From the NCBI GenBank assembly GCA_019843655.1, contig JACDQD010000001.1:48542443-48606442 (forward strand): a DNA stretch of 64,000 nucleotides, in the 5' to 3' direction. The position numbers and the translations under genes were made by a program. This document shows positions 45,401-56,800 of this stretch, in pieces (position 1 is the first letter of the stretch; each line of letters begins with the position of its first letter). The stretch comes from Lethocerus indicus. Its lineage: Eukaryota > Arthropoda > Insecta > Hemiptera > Belostomatidae. The notes under the pieces were generated by a model. The model saw only the letters and a program-made list of their open reading frames with translations. It did not search any database and was not told the DNA's origin.

Positions 45401-48400
45401 ATGACCAGTTTTAAAAATAAAAAAAAGAAAGGATTTGTTATTGAAATCCAACCCATTAGAGTAAATTGAAGAGTATATGGAAACTATCTTGTCTGGTTTT
45501 TTTTACGGATTCATCTATTACCGATGACTGTAATTTGAAACCCTTGGTATTTTTATGTATTTATCTGTTCTCCGTTTGTTTTATTTTCAAATTGTAAACT
45601 TGTTGATATGTTTTAATGAAGCAGTATATTTAGCTTGGTTTCTTCTTTCAAGGGAGGATAATTCAGGTAGTTTGTAATTAATCATACAATTTTAAAATGA
45701 TCATATTTATTCCAAATCTCCACTTATAATTTGTATATTTTTGATAATTTAAAGTAATCAGGAAATAGATGGTGAAATCCTGGTTGGATAAATGCTGTCT
45801 CTTCTTTAGTGCAGTTTGTTAATCTCTTTTTTCTTTCAATCAAGTTTAGTGGTAAATGTTGATCACGAAGTGTCACCTACCAGAACTAGAATTTTCCTTT
45901 GCATTATAAAAGTTTTGAATATAATGTTTTTGTATTTTTGTTTTTTATGATTTTCTTATGAACAAAGTGGTAAGGTGTTTGAAGAAATTTCATAATAGTA
46001 AATAAATTATGGGAGTAGTAAATAAATTATCAAGGCAGTATGATGAAAGAGGAGATTTTATTAATGTGTAGGATTCTTGTAGGCAATTTTTAGTATTTCT
46101 TAAAATTTGGTTGAGGAATTAAACTAAAGGCCTTCTTAATAGTATTGGGTAGTTTTAATTGCCAATTTGATTTTTTTTATTCAAGTTTGATTTAATAATT
46201 CATCTATGTATTGGTTGGTCATAGATGTGGGAATGTTAATTGGGCGAGACGTCAACAATGCAACATGTGTAATGCACCAAAATATGGTGAAGTAGAAGAA
46301 AGAACTGGTTATGGAGGAGGTTACAATGACCGCGGAATAGTTGAATATATAGAAAGAGATGAATCCGACGGTGAATATGATGAGGTACCAACACTGACTG
46401 GATTCGCCGTTTGTTTAAATATTAGATTAACCTGTATAAATAGTATTATACAGTATACTATGAATATGAATTGCAACAAATGCATTTCCAAAAAAAGTTT
46501 GTTTCAAAAAGCTTATTCTAATTTGCTGTCTTCGGAAAATTGGATAATGTACGTCTGATAAGTAGCTAACAAAATTTCCCAGCAGTGTCAGTAGTTATTG
46601 TTTCCTTAAAACTCTATACCAGAAAAGGCATAGTATTATAAAAAGTACTGGTGTATTTTTTTGGAACTCTTGTGTTGCGATTCATTTTCACATTACCTAT
46701 TTCATTTCCTCAAGTTACTAACAATAAGTTATTATGTATTTATATTTTATATATTATTGACGGTACTTTAAAGAAAGACTATTTGAAGTAGTTGGAAAAT
46801 TAAAAGAACTGACTGGTAAAAAATTAATTTTTTTTTTATTAATTACAAATTTTATTTTTAAATAAAAACATCACTCAAATCTAAAAACAATAAGTAGTAA
46901 ATAATTTCCTATATTCATAAATCAGTATACTTATCACTACACTTAACTAATGTTTTCAGTTTTTATAAATTTGAAGCAAGATTCTGAAATTTAACAAAAT
47001 ATTCTGAAGCTTACCGAAGTATATTTACATGCTACGTGCCATGTTTGTATTGTTTGAAAGAAATCAAGAAATCCATACTGCCATGGATGTGCGTAATAGA
47101 CATGTTGGTCTATTATAATATAGATAATAATTTAACTGTTAATGACTTGTGATATATTGGGGATTATACGCAGATCATCCCGTAAATAGTGCGGTTTTTT
47201 AATTTAAAATAAAATGAACATTATATTTGTTATAGTTTAATCTAAAATATAATTTCCATTATTACTTACAACTTCTTCCCATCTTAAATTTTAAATTTCC
47301 TTACAATGGAATTCTTTCGGCATTGCTCTAATGAATAACTTAAGCTGCCTGTGTTCAAAGGATTGTTTCAGCCTATCCAATTAATGGCAATAGACTGGCA
47401 TTAATTGTTCTCTTCATTGATAACAGCTCCTAATGATTAATCCCTCTGTGCCCGACAGGACTCGGAGCATAATCACTTGTTCAACTAAACTTGCTGATTG
47501 CTGGAAATGGTGTTTCCTTCAGATTAACCCTGTGATTGCCATTGAGCAATGCTGACTGCATTGCATTGTGAGATATTATTATTGTATAAAATCTCTTTCT
47601 CGTCTCCATTAACAATTGAAAATTTCAAAATTGTGAATACTACATTATTTATGGGATGATCAAATTTTCTTCGCTGTTTTATTATCGTATTATTGATATG
47701 TGTGTATCAATAGATTATCTATATTATCTATATTATAGATTAAGTGGATAAAATTATAAAATCTCTAGTTATATATTAAACTGTTGAGTAGAACAGTATC
47801 TACATTGTTTAGTTAAACATTAATGTTGAGAATAATTTAAGATCTGCCATAATTTACATATTATTTGTAAATATAACCTTAAAGTTTTATTGTATTATTG
47901 ATATTATATCACTTACAAAATTATTATTCCTTTTTAAGTTTGGACGTAAGAAAAGAAAAAGATTTATGAGTAAATGTGAAAACTCTGGCGACTACTGTGC
48001 AAAAGAGGAAGATGAAGATGAGGTAAGTTTTTATTTTTCTGTTTAAATTTGAGACATTATACGAATAAATAAATGTTTGGAAGATATTTACTTGTATGCA
48101 CTGTTTATTTTTGTGAAGGTAATTGATTGTATGCATGCTACTTTTGATATCAGTCCTGTATATTGTCAATTAGGAGGGGGATGATGATGATTTATCAAAG
48201 TATGATGTTAGTGGCTGGGGTGAAGAAAGCGAGGTTCAAAAGAATAAAGATAAAGTTGAACGAAACAACAAAAGAGAAAACGTTTATTCCTGTAGAAACC
48301 GATCCCGCTCAAGGTAATTGATTATTCATTATATTAACATTATTATAATTATTATTATTCATCCATATTAATCATATTCTTATTCATTAGATTAGCATCT

Positions 48401-49328
48401 TTCTAGTTCTATTAACGCATTATTGAATAGAAAATATATATTCTTACTGTAGCTTTCACCTAATTACTGTGGATGTTTTATAACTTATTTTTTTATAGTA
48501 GGCATTATTTTTTACCACCGATTGTTTTCAGTTGTTTTTCGTCCATAAGTAGGGACGGTGATCATAAGTCCCCTCTGCAATCATGAATAGGGAACATAAC
48601 AGCTAACCAATAATTGCACCCTATCAGAAAATTACAAATGAAGAAAGAAAAAATTAAATACCTTAGTTTCAATGGTAGTAAGTAAAAAAATACATTAACA
48701 CACATGTACAAGGATGAGCCAATAATTATCCGTAGTGTTAGTTATAATTGTTTCTCTGTTAAAAATCATTAGATCTGGGTTCCCTCTGTTTACCACTGTG
48801 CTGGTTTCACTTTGATAAATTGGTGTCATCAGTGTTAACCACTCTCTGATCTTCAGTTGCTTTAAAGAAAAGTAGCGAACGGTGTTTTGTTTTTGTTAAC
48901 CGAAATCAGAATTATGCCAGAACACCGACTGTGTGTCAATGTAGAGAACGAACAAGCTCGAAGCCTGTCCACCTTCGCAACAGCGTTCGACCAGTTAGCC
49001 GCATTATATTCAAAATTAAATTGATTGATATCATAGCTTCCCTCAGTGAAATCATTCGCAATAGACTCGACTTTTTCGACAGATGAATTCCCCAAAACGA
49101 CTTACAAAATCACGCACAGAATTGTATAGTCAGGGCTATCCCCCTTACAATTATAGCCTTCTATTTTGCCGGCTTTCAAAGTTACTTGCGTTATGATAAA
49201 CCAAATTTGTTGAAAAGCTAAGTGACTACATTCAAATGGATGTTCTTGTAAGATCTGTATTGTAATAAATTATATATATATATATATGTATATATATTTT
49301 CAGGTCACCAATGAATGGGCGTTTTTGA
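42485..49328 (+). CDS. ZRANB2: ZRANB2-type zinc finger RNA-binding protein, RS domain nearly absent
   Basis: Exons: 42485-42537, 43774-43826, 44630-44735, 46225-46384, 47939-48022, 48174-48313, 49304-49328. Phases agree; 206 residues. It has two RanBP2-type fingers: DWICSDPHCANINFARRNKC then NRC, and DWQCNKCGNVNWARRQQCNM then C. Each has the Trp, Asn and Arg-Arg that read single-stranded GGU RNA in the human protein. Between them is the family's LEIGKALADKSRGLFSA linker. Then follow ERTGYGGG, an EYIERDESDGEYDE acidic block, a basic FGRKKRKRF patch, and a short acidic DDDDLSKYDVSGWGEE stretch. ZRANB2 associates with spliceosomes in the nucleus. Human ZRANB2 is about 320 residues with a long Arg-Ser tail; here only RNRSRSRSPMNGRF remains before the TGA at 49326-49328. 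Confidence 0.93.
47173..47661. mobile_element. Mariner-type MITE in a ZRANB2 intron
   Basis: The left end GATCATCCCGTAAATAGTGC and the right end, read on minus, GATCATCCCATAAATAATGT are matching inverted repeats about 490 bp apart. The CCCGTAAATA..TGCGGTTTTTT start is like the termini of insect mariner elements. There is no transposase frame, so it is a non-autonomous or internally deleted copy. Confidence 0.7.
48540..49230. other. CpG-richer insert in ZRANB2 intron 6, possible transposon remnant
   Basis: CpG words are clearly more frequent than in the neighbouring intron and a 77-codon open frame lies on minus (48862-49095), but I recognise no domain. It may be a recent insertion. No terminal repeats were identified. 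Confidence 0.35.
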
Positions 49329-49406
49329 ACTACTGAGATTCATAGATTCCATGCAAAATAAATGCAACTATACAAACTTCAAAATTTATATGGTATGTTG
49401 AATTTT

Positions 49407-49414
<8 letters not shown>

Positions 49415-49462
<48 letters not shown>
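49415..49462. repeat. (TA)n microsatellite
   Basis: TA run just downstream of the ZRANB2 stop codon, in its probable 3' UTR. Confidence 0.95.
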
Positions 49463-49465
<3 letters not shown>

Positions 49466-50428
49466 TGGTGCATTCACAAATGAACTCATTTGTACAAATT
49501 AGAAATGAATTTATGATCATATATGGCAACTGGATATATATTCAATATCTTATTCTTAAAACAGTGGTGCTAACGTTATTTAAAGTAATAATATGAAAAT
49601 AATCCGGATTTTGACTACATTATAAGTTAGTTATAACAACTCACAAAATTCACTAGTCATTTCCTTATAGACAGGGTTGTTTTCTTATGTTCTTGTTTCA
49701 AAGAGAGAAGAATAAGCTATTTGTCTAAATAATGTTCTTATCGATAACAAATAATTTTACAATATGTAAGCCAATTCCAAAGCTGAAGTCTGCTGATTCA
49801 TTGAGTTCGGGGAATCAAATAAACAGTGTGGGTCATCCTTTGTCGAAGGTTGAAACCTTTGTGTTGAATTATTTCTTTAAAAAATATTACATAGTGCTTC
49901 ATACAACACCGTAGTCCGGTCATACAGTGTTTCCAATGGCAACAATATTACTAAAAATCCATTTATATGAATTGTATAGTGTTCTGTTACACATCATATT
50001 AATATGGGGTCTGCACTGCCAGTCTTGATTGGACTGTCGAAAGGAGCTTGTACATATTTGAAAAACCTCTCTTAGTCTTAAGTCGGTACGAAATCGCCTG
50101 GGAGTGACACGCCAAGTACTTCTCCTTTATACTATCCTTGTGGGATGTGGATTAAAGGTTAGATGCAAATTGTCTAATGTGCGAGTCAAATGTTGTAGTG
50201 ACCGCCCTTCACTTTTATCTTCGAGGCAACCAAATCATTATGGCTGGGTTTGTATGTCTGCATGTAGAACCCAAACTTTTTCTTAATTGCAGATAAAAAA
50301 TTAGAGAGCTGTGCCTTGTCAAGTTCGACCTTCATAGTTCGACAAGTCGCTTTGCCATATGCCAGGGACTATCAGCATGCTATCTACCAAGAGTGAGTAT
50401 TATCATAAGGTTAAGTCACTCGATAGAA

Positions 50429-50803
50429 ACAGGAATATTTCTAGTTTTGTGGTCTGCGGTTCGGAATACTGTAGTTTTCACATTTGTCTCTCACCTCTCG
50501 CTGGTTCGGTCTTTTGCTAGACTGGTTTTGGTCGTTTGTCATCTTCAATAGTGGTATGCGTCACTCTGGCACATGGGATGCTCGCAGGGCAGCCTATTTG
50601 CACTGTCACTTACTTCACTTGTACTATGGGCAAAACAATACAATAAATGAGAAAGTAAATTCTCAGAGTGACTCCATATTTACCCCTCTAATGGTATTCA
50701 GTGACCTCAACCCCCCCACCCTGTCAATCTGAGAAAGACATAAGCGATTTAAAATCCCTCCCAACCAAAGGAATGACATAACCAAAACAAGGGCAGAACA
50801 TAG

Positions 50804-50871
<68 letters not shown>

Positions 50872-51071
50872 CAAACCATAAAACCCCCACAAAGAAAAAC
50901 AACACAAGCCAGTACAAGTAAAGTAAGTGACAGTGCAAACAAGATACCTCACTAGTGTCCCATGTGCCCAAGTGACTCACACTGCTGCTGAAGATGAGAG
51001 GTCGAAACCTGTTTAGCTAAAGACCAACCCGAGGAGAAGTTACAGAACATGAAAACTACAGGAATATTTCT
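50429..51071. mobile_element. Fold-back element between 14-bp direct repeats
   Basis: ACAGGAATATTTCT occurs at 50429-50442 and again at 51058-51071, like a target-site duplication. Inside, the arms of about 150 bases are imperfect inverted repeats: left-arm words CTGTAGTTTTCA, GGCACATGGGA and TTTGCACTGTCACTTACTT recur on the opposite strand in the right arm. The centre holds a (CA)n(TA)n tract. No coding capacity. Confidence 0.75.
50805..50870. repeat. Compound (CA)n(TA)n microsatellite
   Basis: About 23 bases of CA units running into about 43 bases of TA units, in the centre of the fold-back element. Confidence 0.95.
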
Positions 51072-52158
51072 GTCAGTTAAAAAGTTAAGTAATTATCTAA
51101 TCATTTCAATTGGTTCCAACAGATATTATATCTGCAAGAATTAATATTACACGCGAACATTTGATTTATTTATAGTTATTGAAAATCCAGCCTGGTATAA
51201 ATTATAGCTGATATTGAAAGGGACCTATTTTACATTGAACCTTTAATCGAATCACACTGTATAGTATGATGGTGAAGTTTGTGTCACCTCCCAGGGGGTG
51301 CTAAACTGACGCAGTTAGCCTGTACATGCCTAAGTGCTTTGCCTCTGTGGGATAATATACTTGTTAAAATTATTATCATTGGTTGTCGTAAATAATAACG
51401 AGCATGCGAAAAACCAAAATGATTTGGGTCATGTGGGCGATGGTTTAATGAATCTTTTTCATAAATTCTTGTAAAAAAAAAATTGTGTGTTCTCCTAATA
51501 TCGGGCTCCTCTATGTATTGATTGGTTAATTGATTGAAATGCTGTTTGTACATAACTCAGCATTAATGTTATATTCTGTGCAAACTGTTGTTAACTTGAA
51601 AAGAGGTCTTTTAAAAACTAAATGTGGGGTATCAGACGGGAACAGCTAATTGTGCTTATAAAACAAACCAAAGATAATTGTCTCTTTGTTCTGTACTGCA
51701 ATTTTGTGATTTCACTAAATAACATTGGCAAGATCATTTTAGTAAAGAAAATTATTGATTGAACTTATGCTAGCAGTCATTTTTGTAAGATCAAATCCAT
51801 ATAAATGTGTTTTACCTCCAAATCAGGGTCTATAAGTAACGAGAATTATAATTTCATGGCTAATATTCTCAGATCAAGTACAGGAATAATTTGAATCCTG
51901 TTCTTCTGCAGGACTTAAAAATAATCATTTCAAGTGTAACCTTCAAAGAAGTATGCCATTGACTTATCAGTCCTGGCCGCTTGTTGAGATCAACACTTAA
52001 TCCCTATCTGGTCACTATTTTTAAAAATTTGGTTTCCTGTCTCCAATAGTGATAATTCACACCACTGAAAATTAAAAATGACTTCCGTTATTTCTTTGTA
52101 AGTCAAAACTGTGAATAAAATTTCAAAATCCTAGTATTCATTTCTTTCTTTCATGCAG

Positions 52159-52237
52159 GTGTCAGTTGTGCAGTTCTCACGCTCACTGTTCGTCTCTGTG
52201 TGGAATGGGACTGTCTCTTAATCTTAAAATAATATAA
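52159..52237 (+). CDS. Possible alternative last exon of ZRANB2
   Basis: A strong acceptor (TTTCTTTCTTTCATGCAG) precedes a frame that continues ZRANB2 exon 6 in phase for 26 codons and stops at 52235-52237. The predicted tail (CQLCSSHAHCSSLCGMGL) is Cys/Ser-rich and not recognised. It is supported only by splice site and phase. Confidence 0.3.
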
Positions 52238-52367
52238 GTAATGCAGAACTTGATTCTTTTTATCATTATACTCTACCATGTGATTGTATAGTCCAGTTAA
52301 AGAATGCTTAAAACAAAATTTGAAAAAATATTTTTAGCTTCTTATGTGTTTTATGCAGTAAATTAAA

Positions 52368-52369
<2 letters not shown>

Positions 52370-52434
<65 letters not shown>
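52370..52434. repeat. Compound (CA)n(TA)n microsatellite
   Basis: CA units followed directly by TA units, the same arrangement as at 50805-50870. Confidence 0.95.
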
Positions 52435-52441
<7 letters not shown>

Positions 52442-52832
52442 TCAGCATTTATAAAATGGTATAATGTATAGGAATCGATCATGAAAGCTGTAAATGATTT
52501 TTGCATTTTTGTGGCTTCCTTTTATTATAAAATACTGTTAGTCTTTCATCAAATCCTCCTCCAATACAAAGTAGTAAACAAAATGCCTGTTGTAGAGTGG
52601 CAATATATTTAGTAATGTCTTATTTTTGTTTAAGTTCGAAGATTTTCAGAGGTTTTTTTTTATTGTGTTTTTACTGTCCCTAGTGATTCTGTTAAGCATG
52701 TCTCAAACACTATTGTTTTTGTTTTGTCTTTTCTTGTATAGCGCAATGAAACATTATAACACCTACCCTTATATTCCTGTTTCATCTTGAAACAGCATTA
52801 TATGTGATGTATGTTTCTTAATATTGGTAAAT

Positions 52833-52835
<3 letters not shown>

Positions 52836-52885
<50 letters not shown>
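52836..52885. repeat. (TA)n microsatellite
   Basis: Uninterrupted TA run. Confidence 0.95.
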
Positions 52886-52888
<3 letters not shown>

Positions 52889-53803
52889 GAGGGTAATAAT
52901 GATAATAATTATGGAGGACAGTGGATTATAGCACTCTGCAGTACCACCTGAAAATAATGTTTCATGTAATCAGAGTTCAAAAAAATCTAAGAAATAAAGC
53001 AAATATATTCCCTAACTACCTTAATTAAAGGATAATGAAAAAACAATTTAATGAATATGGTTCATGAAGTGGAAATTGATTCACTTCTACTATTGTTGTT
53101 TTTCTTCTTTTCTATAGAGCAAGGAGATATCTTGTGTTCTGGTATACACTTATATTTCACTATTATGAATAGTGAATGTTATAAGTGGAATAATTTTTTT
53201 TTAACATTGTTTATATCGCGCTATTGGCAACTGTGGCTGTTATGCACTTGTCAAATAGTTTGCCACTAACCAGATGGCCTTAAATAGTATTGTCGAATGG
53301 AAAATTTGATTATATTTTGTTCTATTTTTTGTGTAGTACTTTTATATTTCTGACTCTCTTTTAGTGGCACAAAATCTCTTATTGACTTATTTTGAGCTGA
53401 ATCAATCAATATGTTACATAACATTAGCAATTAGTATTATATATATATCCTTTTTTAATTAAAAGTTTATATATTAATGTACATTTATATACTTACTTAT
53501 GTATATTTAAAATCTTTTGATAAAAAGTTTAGGTAATTACACTTGAATGATAACAAAATTATTATTTAGCAAATTGATGTGGAATGATATGCACGCACAT
53601 GTTAATATCTGTAAAAATATTATTAGTAGTATATTATTTTTATTATATTTTACCATTGGACAGCACATCTTCAAACATTGTTAAATCAAATTTAAAATTA
53701 ATTAAAACTAAAAATTACATATTTAACAAAATGATTCTTAATTATCTATCAAAGATGTACATTATGTTATCACATCATGTTCAATATTAAAAAAAAAGAA
53801 AAC

Positions 53804-56800
53804 TTATTCTGAAAGTCTTTCTTCCTGAAGTTTATGAGAAATATGAATGATATCTTCCTCTGATGAGTTATCCGTGTCATCATCATCATCATTATCATAA
53901 TATGGCATGGTATTCACCTCATTTCCTAAATAAATAATGAAGTCAAAAAAATATCTACATTTGTTATTCATCAAAATTTCATAAATATATGATGTGACAA
54001 TAAAGATTTGAGAACATTTTGTCGTCTCATTATCCATGAGCATTATACTGTTTTTTAGACTAAACCTTAAGTGACAACCCCATTTTTATACCTATCTATT
54101 TTTATTAAATCAATGCGCAATTTGTTTTTTTGGTTATCCATGTTCATACAGCAGCATCATATCATAAATCATATATGGATGCTGAAAGAAGAATTTTGGC
54201 CAAGTATCCCAAAATGAGATAAAAAATATTGCACTTTTAAATTAAAGCCTTAATTCTTTATATATAATAAAATTATTCTTAAAGCTTTATTGTCAAATTT
54301 CAATTCCTATATGTCACTATAAACAATGCAACAAATAATAACCTCTGATCGGTGTCATAAACGATTCTTTTTCATGATAATCATCAAAAAATGATGAATT
54401 TTGTTTTAGAATTGAGAAGCCATCAGCATTTCTTGAATTTCTCTTGCAAAGCATGTGAATCAACATAATAATTCCGAGTAAGATCATTCCTATAAGAGCT
54501 GGAAACAAAGATGGTTAACTGAGAATAATAAACAAAAAGCCACCAAGGTAAGAACTATTCCCAAGATACGTGACAAATACTTTGAATAAAAAGACAACAG
54601 GTTAAAAATAAGTGTTCTAAATAATAGATTATGGGAGAAGGTAGTTGATGAAACAAATTCAAAATTACAGGTTATGTTACAATATTTTATCCTGTTTACT
54701 GGATATGTTGATTAATTCGTTCCCACTAAAAAACTATACCAATGATATTCAAAAATTATTTCTTAGAATTGAGTTAGCTTATAATATACACAGTCTGTTT
54801 CCCATATTTTTAAGAATCAATTATAATAGTAAACAAGTTAGGAAAAACTCATAAATAGTGAATTAAAATTCACTTTTACAGAGCAGCTGTATCCCCCCCT
54901 CCCACCACATCATAAGTGAACATAAAGTTGGCTGTAAGTATATTGTTAACCAGAATGGACCTGGAATAATTTTATATGCTTTATAACACTGAAATTTGTT
55001 TCCCTGTAAACTAATAAATAGCAGTTAACAAAATATCGCAGGTAAATATAATTGAAATTTTATGAATGTAAAATAATTGTAGGTACAAGTGCATCTTTAA
55101 ATTAACAACATTATTAAGTACAAAAATTAGTTTCTCACCAGTAAGAAAAATAAAAATGGTCCTTGGTAAGCTCATTATAGTTGAGTCATCATACATATCA
55201 TTTGAAATATTTTCTGGCCGCTCTACCATTTGTATTACCTTTTTTGATGTTACAAATCCATTAGAAGAAGATACTACTGCATACTTTCCTATTGGGCAAT
55301 ATTAAAATATACTCGATAGATATTTATCTAAAATTTTATATACATATATATGCAAATTATTATTTTATAATTTCGAAATAAAGAACAGGGTTTTCATTCT
55401 TTGGAAAAAACAAGAAACATAATTAATAATGAACAACCAATATTGGGCACAGTTTCTCATTGGGTGGAAGAATGTTTTTTCCAGAACATGGCACTAAAAT
55501 GTAATCTTCCTTAAAATGTAAAATTCAGATTACTAAATTTTCTTTTCTTAATGGCCAAAAATAAAATTTCAGTACCTGTATGGGCTGTGTGATTGCCTGC
55601 ACTGATTACTCTTCCAGTTCCTTGATGTAGTGCAGTAGGTGACAACTCTATATCAACTTTTTCCAACACTATATTCACAACCGAAAATTTTCCTTCCTCT
55701 ATTACAACATTGACTTCCTTTTCTCTGTGATGTAAACATCTGAACTGAAAAAAAACGATTAAAATTAATACCACCTTCAAAATTATAGTTTGAACACTAT
55801 ATTCGCATTTGCAATAGATGTAATGCTTGCAGAAATAATTGTTAATTCTTACCGTTAAAGTGTACCACCCAACTGGGAGTATTATTTGGTACAGTGCTTG
55901 ATTTTTTGTAACAGGTACAATATGATTAGTGCCGTTCACTGTCACTACTGCTTTTCTCATGGGATTGTTAGACGTGTCAACCACAGCACCCTTAACACCT
56001 AAAAAAAAAATACTGTATTACATGATGGATTAAAGATGTTTAATAGAAAAATTAACATCAATTCATCATTTGTCAGCATGTTCATGAATACACCATAAAT
56101 TTTCTGAACTTTCCAAAGTATATATATTTTTTTCATTGCACAATTTGTAAAAGAACTACACAATTTACCAGGTTCGACATATATAAAAAAATTTTTTTTC
56201 ATGACAATAGCTTCAGAAAATTATAAAACCAGGATTCTCTAATCAAGAGCGATGTTAATATTATTTTAACTCATCTTAATAAACCACAAATTACCTTGAC
56301 ACACTGCAGCTAATAATGACAAAAGTGGAGACAGATATTTTTGCCACATAGTCGGAATAACTTCAGGCTGATTAAAATTGCAACAACTTGTTTGGGCTGA
56401 AATCTATAGAATTGATACAGGAGATGAAAAGAATAAGAAAATAAAATTGAATACAAGATTGCCTATGCGAGCAAAACAGATTAATGATTTGCATATTTTC
56501 ATAAGAACAAAAATGTAATAAACAATAATCAAATGCATCCTTGTTATTTTTGAAGTTGTTTTGTTACAACAAAGAATGTATGCATGGAATACCAAATAGT
56601 TTTTTTCCAAGTGTTTTATGAGCTACAGCATATTATGAGCATTCGTCTATTTTTTAATCTAACTTAGCCTAAATGGGTTTCATTATTCTGTAGAAAGATA
56701 AACACACATTGCAAGTAGTCCCAGTTGATTGAAATTTATGCATCTAGGCACTGATCAACTGCAGTCCCAACAAAAGGCTGTGTGATGTTTCTGTTTCACA

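Larger units (their letters stand above)
49329..53803. other. Convergent intergenic region between ZRANB2 and CPD
   Basis: AT-rich, with four (TA)n or (CA)n(TA)n tracts (49415-49462, 50805-50870, 52370-52434, 52836-52885), a fold-back element at 50429-51071, and one possible alternative ZRANB2 exon at 52159-52237. Otherwise no gene is supported. Confidence 0.55.
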
